Below are positions 1 through 5,761 of a stretch of DNA of 9,398 bases, one piece after another. The position numbers and the translations under genes are program-made. Numbering within the stretch: position 1 is the stretch's first letter; each line of letters starts with the position of its first letter. Below the pieces are notes generated by a model that saw only the letters and a list, made by a program, of their open reading frames with translations, did no database searches and had not been told where the DNA came from. The stretch is taken from NCBI GenBank assembly GCA_937896295.1, contig CALBME010000209.1, positions 1 to 9,398 on the forward strand. The letters are read 5' to 3'. The DNA is from an uncultured Micavibrio sp. (lineage in GTDB: Bacteria > Pseudomonadota > Alphaproteobacteria > Micavibrionales > UBA1664).

Positions 1-1572
1 TCCAACCCGGTCGGCTGGACGGCGAGCCGGGACGAGCTTCTCGCCATCCGCGATTTCTGCCCGCGCACCTATGTCACTGACCGCCGCATGCTCTCACCGG
101 CGCGTCTGGCGCGCCTGTGTGGCCGTGTTTTTGATTTTGATGGCAAGCGGCTCATAGAGCGACCGGCTGCGCGTCTTCCAGCGCATGACGGGCCGGCACG
201 TTTTGGGTTCGTCGTCTCTAACGGTTTCGGCCTCGGACATGTCACGCGCATGCAGGCCATGGCGCATGGTCTGACACCCTATGGCACGGTCAGCATGATG
301 AGTTTTTCGGCAGGTCTTACGCGTGATGCATTTTATCTGCCCAGCCAGCAATATCTCAAACTCGATGCAAAAGACGGTTTTTCCTACACACGCGAGGCCG
401 CCTTAAGGTTTCTTACGCATGCGCAGCCCACACATGTCTTGTATGATGGTAATAATATCCCTGACGGACTGCTGGCGGCACTGGCCGATCGTCCGCATAT
501 TCACCTGACCTGGGTACGCAGGGGCATGTGGCAACAGGGAACAGGGGCGCGTTTCATGGCCGGACAGGCCAAGGCCGATCTGTTGATTGAACCCGGCGAT
601 TTGTCCGAAAGTTATGATACGGGCATCAGCTGGCAGTCGCGCCACGAATTCTGCCCGCCAGGCGCTTTTCTGAAAACCCGCCCCATTCGCCCGGCGCAGG
701 ATGCGCCCCTGTCACGCGCTGAAGTTATGACGGAATTCGCCCTCAATCCCGCGCGCAGGCATGCGCTGATCATGCTGGGCGCAATGCAGAAGGACGAAGA
801 TAAAACCATTCTGATGAGCGCAATCGAACAGGTGCGCAAGGCGGGGCTTGTGCCTGTTGTTGCGCACTGGCCCATTTCGCACGAGGCACCGCCGCGCGTG
901 CAATACGCGCTGGTGGTGGAGCGCATGCCCATCGCCCGCTATTACGATGCCTTTGACGTCATCATCAGCGCAGCGGGTTACAACAGCTATCACGAATTGC
1001 TGGGTAGTGGCCGCCCTTTGATATTCATGCCGCAGGAAGACGAGGGGCGCGACCAGCAACTGGCCCGTGCGCGTTATGCGGCGGATCAGGGTTGGGCACT
1101 TCTATGCCGCCGCGCGGATATCGACCATCTGCATGAATGCATTGCGCGGGCAAAACCCGGAACAGGCAAGGTAGACTGGCTGGAGGATTATGCCGGCATC
1201 GCCGCCGCCCTGGGCGTCAGCACGGGCAAACCCGCACCCCTGCGTCACTGGCGCATTGCCCCCAGCGCGCCATTGCTGAAACGCGAATACCGCAGCTGGA
1301 AGCGCGACAAAAAGCTTTTTGCCAATACCTTCGTGCTTGCCTTCGATATGAATTTCACCACCTTCATGAAAAAGGCAGGAAAAATGCCGCGCGATACCAC
1401 CATTGTCGTGACGGACAGTGTCGATCCCGTTCAGCTGCGCCGCGCCGGTTTCCGGTATGTATGGGTCAATAACCCCATGCTGACCGGCTTTGGCTTTACC
1501 CGCCAGTATCTCGGCTGGCTCAATATCTGGCGGCCAAAGAAAATCAGGGATCTGTCCGCACGATTTGGCTGA
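1..1572 (+). CDS. GT-B fold (MurG/GT28-like) glycosyltransferase, 5' partial
   Basis: The frame is open from base 1 through the ATG at 88, so the start lies outside the window; 523 residues are visible. The GT-B hallmarks are a Gly-rich N-lobe loop, GFGLGHVTR (visible residues about 75-83), and a C-lobe sugar-nucleotide-type segment, SAAGYNSYHELLGSGRP (about 323-339), followed by FMPQEDEGRDQQ. These resemble the donor-binding half of MurG and other GT28 enzymes, so it probably transfers a sugar from a nucleotide donor at the cytoplasmic face of the membrane. Two parts are not explained by the GT-B core: about 65 visible residues before the Gly-rich loop, and a tail of about 100 residues ending in a basic Trp/Arg/Lys-rich segment that could contact membrane. 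No signal peptide or membrane span is visible. The neighbouring sugar epimerase suggests a surface-polysaccharide role. Acceptor and donor cannot be told from sequence. It is GC-rich like the core genes, unlike the next gene. Confidence 0.75.
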   Translation, partial: SNPVGWTASRDELLAIRDFCPRTYVTDRRMLSPARLARLCGRVFDFDGKRLIERPAARLPAHDGPARFGFVVSNGFGLGHVTRMQAMAHGLTPYGTVSMMSFSAGLTRDAFYLPSQQYLKLDAKDGFSYTREAALRFLTHAQPTHVLYDGNNIPDGLLAALADRPHIHLTWVRRGMWQQGTGARFMAGQAKADLLIEPGDLSESYDTGISWQSRHEFCPPGAFLKTRPIRPAQDAPLSRAEVMTEFALNPARRHALIMLGAMQKDEDKTILMSAIEQVRKAGLVPVVAHWPISHEAPPRVQYALVVERMPIARYYDAFDVIISAAGYNSYHELLGSGRPLIFMPQEDEGRDQQLARARYAADQGWALLCRRADIDHLHECIARAKPGTGKVDWLEDYAGIAAALGVSTGKPAPLRHWRIAPSAPLLKREYRSWKRDKKLFANTFVLAFDMNFTTFMKKAGKMPRDTTIVVTDSVDPVQLRRAGFRYVWVNNPMLTGFGFTRQYLGWLNIWRPKKIRDLSARFG

Positions 1573-1702
1573 TCGCGGCCATCGTGCGCGCAGCGGCCTG
1601 AGTATTACCTGTTGAATGGGTGATCAATGATGAAACTATCTATACAAGTGAACCCTTTTTTACACTACTAATCAGCTTGTTGAGTCGTTTTTTGAAAAAA
1701 CT
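1573..1702. other. Intergenic region with composition shift; AT inverted repeat before the next ATG
   Basis: The first ~30 bases are GC-rich like the upstream gene, then the sequence becomes AT-rich from about 1600, marking the edge of an AT-richer block. A perfect inverted repeat, GTTTTTTGAAAAAAC (1687-1701), ends one base before the epimerase ATG at 1703. No Shine-Dalgarno sequence is visible. A TTGAAT (1612-1617) and a TATCTA (1637-1642) are 19 bases apart, which is only a weak sigma-70 match. No clear terminator for the glycosyltransferase is seen. Confidence 0.5.
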
Positions 1703-2662
1703 ATGTCTGTTCCGTATGCCGTTTTAATAACTGGAGGTGCTGGATTTATTGGATCCAGCACGGCACAACTTTTATTAGAAAAAGGGCATGAGGTAACAGT
1801 AGTCGACAAAACCCCGCGGGAAAGTGCGTGGCGCCTTGCTTCAATACCCATTAATAATGCTCTGCGCTACGTATGTATGGACTTGCGTGATACCAATGCG
1901 TTGAAAACACTTTTTGCCACATCACGTTTTGATGCCATCATTCATCTCGCAGCCATGGTCAGTGTCTGCGAATGTGAAGCAAATGAAAGTGCGTGCTTTG
2001 AAAACAATGTTGATGTTACCCAGCGTTTAGCTGCGCTCGCATTAAGAGATGGTGTTAAACGCTTTGTTTTCGCATCTTCAGCCGCTGTTTATGGAGACTC
2101 CGATGCGTTGCCGCTACGTGAGGACACTCCCACACATCCTATCTCAAATTATGGTCGTTCTAAATTGATGGCGGAAGATGTTATCCAAGGGCATAACCAT
2201 GCCATGACAGTAACCACGCTGCGCTATTTTAACGTATTTGGGCCACGTCAAGAAGATACCGCCTATGCAGGTGTCATGACCCACTTTTTCAAAAATAGTA
2301 TCATGGGCCTTCCCCATCTTATTAATGGAGATGGTGAACAAACCAGAGATTTCGTTTTTGTTTCTGATATTGCTAAAGTTAACGCTTATTTTTGTGAGTA
2401 CCCTCATGCGGGTGTCTTTAATGTCGCCACTAGTGAACAATTGACTATCAATAAGACTAGTAGACTTATAAGCGCCTCAATGAAGCACGAATGCAGAGTG
2501 GAGAACAGGCAGCGTAAGAGTTGTGATATCTATCGTTCTTGTGGCGACATTACTCGTTTAAAAGCGGTTATACCGAATTGGCCTTTTACTAGTATTGAGA
2601 GCGGCATTGAGCAAACAGCTTCGTATTTTTTAGATACTGAAAAGGTAAGTAAGAGAATTTAG
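1703..2662 (+). CDS. NAD-dependent nucleotide-sugar epimerase/dehydratase (extended SDR, GalE/WbpP-like)
   Basis: This 319-residue protein is an extended short-chain dehydrogenase. The Rossmann NAD motif GGAGFIG is at residues 11-17, and an acidic residue ending strand 2 (D35) fits NAD(H) rather than NADP(H). The catalytic set is S126 (in FASSAAVYGD), Y150 and K154 (YGRSK), with LRYFNVFGPRQ further on, as in UDP-sugar 4-epimerases. The C-terminal DITRLKAVIPNWPFTSIESGI matches the substrate-domain end of WbpP/GalE-type enzymes. Length is normal for the family. It probably makes or interconverts a UDP-sugar for surface polysaccharide, in keeping with the glycosyltransferase upstream. Family members also include dehydratases and reductases, so the exact substrate is open. 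The start is well placed because strand 1 begins at once, although no ribosome binding site is seen. The gene is clearly AT-richer than its upstream neighbour, suggesting acquisition by transfer. Its TAG stop overlaps the stop of the convergent gene. Confidence 0.88.
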   Translation: MSVPYAVLITGGAGFIGSSTAQLLLEKGHEVTVVDKTPRESAWRLASIPINNALRYVCMDLRDTNALKTLFATSRFDAIIHLAAMVSVCECEANESACFENNVDVTQRLAALALRDGVKRFVFASSAAVYGDSDALPLREDTPTHPISNYGRSKLMAEDVIQGHNHAMTVTTLRYFNVFGPRQEDTAYAGVMTHFFKNSIMGLPHLINGDGEQTRDFVFVSDIAKVNAYFCEYPHAGVFNVATSEQLTINKTSRLISASMKHECRVENRQRKSCDIYRSCGDITRLKAVIPNWPFTSIESGIEQTASYFLDTEKVSKRI

Positions 2663-3480
2663 GCGTAAACTCGCTTGTGTCTGAAGTTATAAAAGTCAAA
2701 AATTTTTGATACCGAAGAATTATCCAAAAAGCTGTTTCCCATACTAAAAGCATAGATGCGTGTACCGTTCCCGGTGGCTGAGCCACCACCAGGTGAGGCT
2801 CCGATGCTGAATTTTCCTGTAGAGTCGGTTGCGCAAGAATTGTAGTTGTGTGCAAGCTCCTGTCGGCTCCGGCTGTTGACCCAAAACCGCGTAAATAGAC
2901 CGTTTGCGAGACGCGAGACTATTACTAAATAATCAGTCCCGTTTACTAGCAATTGCCCCGCAGCGGATACTGTCGCGCTACTTGCGGTGTCGCCATACTG
3001 TGCAAATTGAAGTCGATCTGAAGTGGTTACTAATGCGATCCCTTGTGTAGTTGATGTTGATTTGCAACTAAAGAGTGCAGCGCCTGTGGGTGGGGAGGCA
3101 TAACGAAATGCTAGTGCCATCCAAAAATCTGTGCCGCCTACAGTTCTAGGCAGGCTCTTGATGAAGCTCGTATTGTTTCCAGCGAATAGAAATCTATCCC
3201 CACCGTCTAATGCAAAATATGAACGGTTTGCATTGGGAGATCCTATAAAAGTGGGGTCGTTGGATCCGACAGCACCAGTGTCACCAAGTATAAAATTATA
3301 CGCACTTCTTGTGCTCCCATCCGCAGGTGATAGCACCATATTAGCCCAACTCTGACCGCTACCAGTAAAACTCAATTGTTGAGTAGCATCGAGATCACAA
3401 AGAGAGGAAGAGATAATGCTATTTATGGTAGAAGGTCTAGCGTGTGGTTGGTAAAAGGGGTTTCCAGTATTTACTCTCAT
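2659..3480 (-). CDS. LamG/jelly-roll-like protein of phage or mobile-element type
   Basis: A 273-residue protein with no signal peptide or membrane span, rich in Ser, Thr, Gly, Asn and aromatic residues. Segments such as SWANMVLSPADGSTRSAYNF, YFALDGGDRFLF, TDFWMALAFRY, YLVIVSRL and GTRIYAFSMGNSFLDN have the alternating beta-strand look of concanavalin A/LamG-type jelly rolls. From memory they resemble proteins found beside phage structural genes in alphaproteobacterial prophages; I could not search. A carbohydrate- or surface-binding role (tail or adhesin accessory) is an inference. I chose the ATG at 3480 because AGGAG lies five bases upstream. The frame also extends to an ATG at 3528, but those extra 16 codons run through an intrinsic terminator hairpin. 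The stop shares four bases (2659-2662) with the stop of the convergent epimerase. Composition is AT-richer than the core genes. Confidence 0.6.
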   Translation of the reverse strand: MRVNTGNPFYQPHARPSTINSIISSSLCDLDATQQLSFTGSGQSWANMVLSPADGSTRSAYNFILGDTGAVGSNDPTFIGSPNANRSYFALDGGDRFLFAGNNTSFIKSLPRTVGGTDFWMALAFRYASPPTGAALFSCKSTSTTQGIALVTTSDRLQFAQYGDTASSATVSAAGQLLVNGTDYLVIVSRLANGLFTRFWVNSRSRQELAHNYNSCATDSTGKFSIGASPGGGSATGNGTRIYAFSMGNSFLDNSSVSKIFDFYNFRHKRVYA

Positions 3481-3494
3481 AAAGGCTCCTAATC
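3473..3494 (-). promoter_or_regulatory. Ribosome binding site deciding the LamG-like start
   Basis: On the - strand, AGGAG is followed by five bases and then ATG (3480). This is the best Shine-Dalgarno match in the block and favours 3480 over the in-frame ATG at 3528. Confidence 0.65.
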
Positions 3495-3503
3495 GCTTGA
3501 AAA

Positions 3504-3539
3504 TGACAAAAGGCGGAACCGTTTTCACGGATTCCGCCT
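3504..3539 (-). terminator. Intrinsic terminator downstream of the small Cys-rich gene
   Basis: AGGCGGAACCGT (3511-3522) pairs with ACGGATTCCGCCT (3527-3539), giving a 12-bp stem with a single bulged T and a four-base loop. Read on the - strand the stem runs straight into TTTTGTCATTTT, as expected for rho-independent termination. It ends transcripts from the gene at 3595-3900, just ahead of the LamG-like gene, so that gene presumably needs its own promoter or readthrough. There is no T-run on the + strand side. Confidence 0.8.
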
Positions 3540-3594
3540 GTTAAGAATATAATCCTAACCAATTATAGGTTTGGTGTCAATTTACGGGGGAAAA

Positions 3595-3900
3595 TTATTC
3601 GGCTTTCTCACTTGCGAGTGGCCGGGCTTTTTTTCCATTAAGTTTTCTCCATTCTTGCACCACATCATCGGGAATGTCTGATGAATAGCAAAAGGGGGAA
3701 TAACCTCCGGGGCGAATATAGGCACTTCTCTTGCCGCAATTACGGCCCGCTCGATCCTTACTGTAGGGGCAGGGGCAACTCCCGGGATACCCTGCGATGG
3801 ATTGTTTGATCATCACATCGCGTATCTGCTCGTTGCTCACCGCTAAAGCAGCGTTTGAAAACCCTAAAGTCAGAAATGCTATAAGAAGTAAGCTGCGCAC
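3595..3900 (-). CDS. Small secreted four-cysteine protein, unknown function
   Basis: With the GTG start at 3900 the product is 101 residues. It begins MRSLLLIAFLTLGFSNAALA, a convincing signal peptide with likely cleavage after ALA. The mature part has four cysteines (42, 44, 55, 71) in SCPCPYSKDRAGRNCGKRSA and RPGGYSPFCYSSDIP, probably two disulfides in the periplasm or outside. I recall similar short proteins (CPY...C..RSAY.RPGG pattern) in rhizobial and other proteobacterial accessory regions, where the function is unknown. The DRAGRNCGKRSA stretch loosely recalls Excalibur-type Asp/Cys motifs. The frame also allows a TTG start at 3918 (107 residues), but GTG has GAGG four bases upstream and starts the signal peptide cleanly. 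A strong terminator follows. A TTGACG at 3948-3953 (- strand) could be a -35 element, but no good -10 follows it. Confidence 0.72.
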   Translation of the reverse strand: MRSLLLIAFLTLGFSNAALAVSNEQIRDVMIKQSIAGYPGSCPCPYSKDRAGRNCGKRSAYIRPGGYSPFCYSSDIPDDVVQEWRKLNGKKARPLASEKAE

Positions 3901-3974
3901 TAAGCCTCGATTTTCCAAACGTCATTCTTTGGACGTAATTAGGCGATCGTCAATACACAGAATCCCTTATTAAT

Positions 3975-4008
3975 ATGAAAACCCTGCGCCGGCGTAAACC
4001 GGGCAGGG
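3975..4008 (-). terminator. Intrinsic terminator of the RcnB-like gene
   Basis: CCCTGC (3982-3987) pairs with GCAGGG (4003-4008), continued after one bulge by CCGG with CCGG (3989-3992 with 3999-4002), around a six-base loop. On the - strand the stem is followed by TTTTCAT. It lies about 45 bases beyond the RcnB-like stop codon and also marks the return from AT-rich to GC-rich sequence. Confidence 0.72.
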
Positions 4009-4051
4009 CAAGGGACAGGAGGAAGGGGGAATGATCGAATCGCTACGGCGC

Positions 4052-4537
4052 TTACAGCCGGGCGATGGCGTCGATCACGCGTGCCGTCGCGTCGAGCAGC
4101 AGCACGTCGTTATCGACCCGCACATACCGGTACCCACGCGGCACCGGGGCCAGCTGGACCAGCACGTGCTGCGGCACGGGGTAGTAATCGACGCCATAGG
4201 CCAGCGGCGCGCCGATCAGGTAGCGCGGGGCGTAATGGCTATACCCGGGGCGCCACGTATGGCCGATGTAATTGCGGACGACGACGCGGTCATGGTCACG
4301 AATGACATAGCGCGGGGTATTCCACTGGTTGATGACGACAGGGCGACGGTAATAGCCGCCGCGATCATGATCGTCATAGCGGCGGTCATCGCGGTCGTTA
4401 TACCGGTTGTCGTGCTGGTTATACTTGGGCCCGCCATTATGCCAGCCATGCGGCTCGGCCTGCGCGGCATGCGCGCCTGCCATCAGGCCGGCACCGGCCA
4501 TCAGGGTCAGCAAACTGAATTTCATTACGCTCTTCAT
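4052..4537 (-). CDS. RcnB-like secreted periplasmic protein
   Basis: A 161-residue protein with a signal peptide (MKSVMKFSLLTLMAGAGLMA to about AQAEP, cleavage near residue 27). A low-complexity segment rich in Asp, Arg, Tyr, Asn and His follows (residues 38-65). The C-terminal domain contains PRYLIGAPL (about 104-112) and ends PRGYRYVRVDNDVLLLDATARVIDAI (133-158). That last stretch is the hallmark of RcnB/YohN-family (nickel/cobalt homeostasis) proteins. Many alphaproteobacterial members are annotated this way without tested metal function, so I would not assert a nickel role. The His/Asp-rich linker could bind metal. AAGGAG lies seven bases before the ATG at 4537 and supports this start. 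The gene stands alone, with a palindromic operator-like site upstream and its own terminator downstream, so it is probably separately regulated. Confidence 0.78.
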   Translation of the reverse strand: MKSVMKFSLLTLMAGAGLMAGAHAAQAEPHGWHNGGPKYNQHDNRYNDRDDRRYDDHDRGGYYRRPVVINQWNTPRYVIRDHDRVVVRNYIGHTWRPGYSHYAPRYLIGAPLAYGVDYYPVPQHVLVQLAPVPRGYRYVRVDNDVLLLDATARVIDAIARL

Positions 4538-4585
4538 GGATCGCTCCTTGTTAAGGGCAGGCCGATGAATCGATCCGCCGCTAAT

Positions 4586-4603
4586 TAGTAAGCATGCTTA
4601 CTA
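4586..4603. promoter_or_regulatory. 18-bp perfect palindrome, putative operator upstream of the RcnB-like gene
   Basis: TAGTAAGCATGCTTACTA is a perfect 18-bp inverted repeat 48 bases upstream of the RcnB-like ATG. Its size and position suit a dimeric repressor such as a TetR- or MarR-family protein. No regulator gene is present in the window, and no clear -35/-10 pair could be assigned around it. The identity of the binding protein is unknown. Confidence 0.55.
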
Positions 4604-4732
4604 TTCTGGGCGAAACCGCGGCGAATGAGGGCTGAATAAAGGCATTCTGCGTGCGCTTTGGGGCAAACAGATCTTCGTCCGCGACACTTGCGGAAAGGAA
4701 ACCGAAAAGGCGGGATGAATGAGAAAAGAAAC
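4604..4732. other. Intergenic region between the RcnB-like gene and tRNA-Ser
   Basis: No gene is seen. On the - strand the bases just after the tRNA 3' end are T-rich (TTTCTTTTCTCATT) but no convincing hairpin precedes them beyond the tRNA itself. A weak CCGC/GCGG inverted repeat near 4680-4694 lacks a T-run. Confidence 0.4.
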
Positions 4733-4824
4733 TGGCGGAAACGGAGGGATTCGAACCCTCGATACGCTTTAGGGCGTATGACGATTTAGCAAACCGTTGC
4801 CTTCAGCCACTCGGCCACGTTTCC
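4733..4824 (-). tRNA. tRNA-Ser(GCU), CCA encoded
   Basis: On the - strand the acceptor stem GGAAACG (4824-4818) pairs with CGTTTCC (4743-4737), then discriminator G and an encoded CCA (4735-4733). The D arm is GGCCGAGTGGCTGAAGGC. The anticodon loop TTTGCTAAA has anticodon GCT, reading AGC and AGU serine codons. A long variable arm with an ATACGC/GCGTAT stem marks it as a class II tRNA. The T arm GAGGGTTCGAATCCCTC is canonical. Including CCA it is 92 bases long. Confidence 0.96.
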
Positions 4825-4894
4825 AATGCGGGGGATATTACCGTCAAATCGCGTTCGCGCAAACCTAATTTTATACAATAAAATCAAGGGTGCA
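4825..4894. other. Intergenic region between apt and tRNA-Ser
   Basis: A short non-coding gap, AT-rich at its apt side. It contains an A/T hairpin, TTTTAT-ACA-ATAAAA (4869-4883), which is a poor terminator by itself but is the only candidate for the end of the operon. The region could equally be the tRNA promoter region, although a promoter there is not clear. Confidence 0.35.
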
Positions 4895-5410
4895 TTAAGT
4901 GTATTGCCACACGCTTCGGGCCTGCATGCCCTGCCACGAGAAATCATTGAGGAATTTGAGGTCGATCAGGGCGGCCAGCGCGGTCACCTCGTACCCCGCC
5001 TTGGCGCAGAGATTGGCGCCCGCATGCAGCGTCCCGCCCGTGGCCAGCACATCGTCCAGAACAATGACCTTGCCCTGTCCTGGTTTCAGTTCAAGGGTGG
5101 CCGATCCGTATTCAAGGCTGTACGCCTCGTTTAAAGACGGCGGCGGCAGTTTGCCGTCCTTGCGGATCATCACCATGTTCTTGCCATGCCGCGCGGCAAG
5201 CCCGGCGGCAAAGATGAACCCGCGCGCATCAATACCGGCAAAGGCGTCGGCATCCTTGATTTCAGTGTAGGTGAAAAGATTGCTCATGATGTCGATGACA
5301 TCGTTGAACCGCGTGGCGAGCAGGGGCGAGATATCTCGAAACACCACGCCCTCTTTCGGGAATCCGGGCGTCAGCGCGATCAGTCCCTCAAGTTCGTCGG
5401 CAAGTTTCAT
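4895..5410 (-). CDS. apt: Adenine phosphoribosyltransferase
   Basis: A 171-residue type I phosphoribosyltransferase that salvages adenine with PRPP to AMP and pyrophosphate in the cytosol. The PRPP-binding motif VIVLDDVLATGGT is at residues 115-127. Other APRT features are TPGFPKEGVVFRDISPLL (14-31), GIDARGFIFAAGLA (59-72) and RKDGKLP with SLEYGSATLEL (83-108). Length is typical for bacterial Apt. The start is certain: the ATG overlaps the upstream stop as ATGA (5407-5410), which indicates translational coupling to the small secreted protein gene. It is the last gene of the gatA-gatB operon. The Shine-Dalgarno sequence is weak, consistent with coupled initiation. Confidence 0.96.
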   Translation of the reverse strand: MKLADELEGLIALTPGFPKEGVVFRDISPLLATRFNDVIDIMSNLFTYTEIKDADAFAGIDARGFIFAAGLAARHGKNMVMIRKDGKLPPPSLNEAYSLEYGSATLELKPGQGKVIVLDDVLATGGTLHAGANLCAKAGYEVTALAALIDLKFLNDFSWQGMQARSVWQYT

Positions 5411-5757
5411 TCGCTGTCCATTTCCCGTTGCAGGCGGACGGTGGTGTAGCCGCGCGTTTCATTCCGCCCCGTCGGCAGGATGGATTTGATCCGATCATAA
5501 AGCGGCTTGATCTCGTCCGCGTTTTCCGCGCTGACGCATAATGTGAATTCGCCTTCCTTGCCCCACGGAATACGGCGATAGGATACGAATTCTTTTCGGT
5601 CTTCCAGCAAAGATTTGACCGCTTGGTATGTCTGGTGATCGGTGCCGCAGCAATAACTGCCGAACATCACGGTGATGTCGCACAGCCTGTCTTTTTCGGC
5701 ACCCTGCGCGATGGCCGGGCTTAACATCAGGGCGATGATGGCAAGCCAGGCGCGCAT
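5407..5757 (-). CDS. Small secreted protein with four cysteines, unknown function
   Basis: A 116-residue protein starting with a signal peptide (MRAWLAIIALMLSPAIAQGA, likely cleavage after residue 20). The mature part has cysteines at 26, 36, 37 and 74, including the motif GSYCCGTD, and a predicted mixed alpha/beta pattern with segments FVSYRRIPWGKEGEFTLCV and DEIKPLYDRIKSILP. I do not recognise the family. It is probably periplasmic and disulfide-bonded. The start is four bases after the gatB stop, and its stop overlaps the apt ATG, so it is translated as part of the operon. That a secreted protein sits between gatB and apt is functionally unexplained. Base composition matches the neighbours, so it is not an obvious recent insertion. 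Confidence 0.75.
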   Translation of the reverse strand: MRAWLAIIALMLSPAIAQGAEKDRLCDITVMFGSYCCGTDHQTYQAVKSLLEDRKEFVSYRRIPWGKEGEFTLCVSAENADEIKPLYDRIKSILPTGRNETRGYTTVRLQREMDSE

Positions 5758-5761
5758 CGGC

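Noticed and set aside
88..90. ATG at 88 as the glycosyltransferase start
   Set aside because: The same frame is open to base 1 and codes a plausible protein sequence, so the real start lies outside the window.
1..1572. Possible internal repeat between the N-terminal (RTYVTDRRMLS) and C-terminal (FRYVWVNNPMLT) parts of the glycosyltransferase
   Set aside because: The similarity is short, needs a gap and cannot be judged by eye.
4031..4588. Long + strand frame (185 codons) opposite the RcnB-like gene
   Set aside because: It is the antisense shadow of a secreted protein with a clear ribosome binding site and family motif; its Val/Ile/Ala-rich translation follows from the Asp/Tyr/Arg codons opposite.
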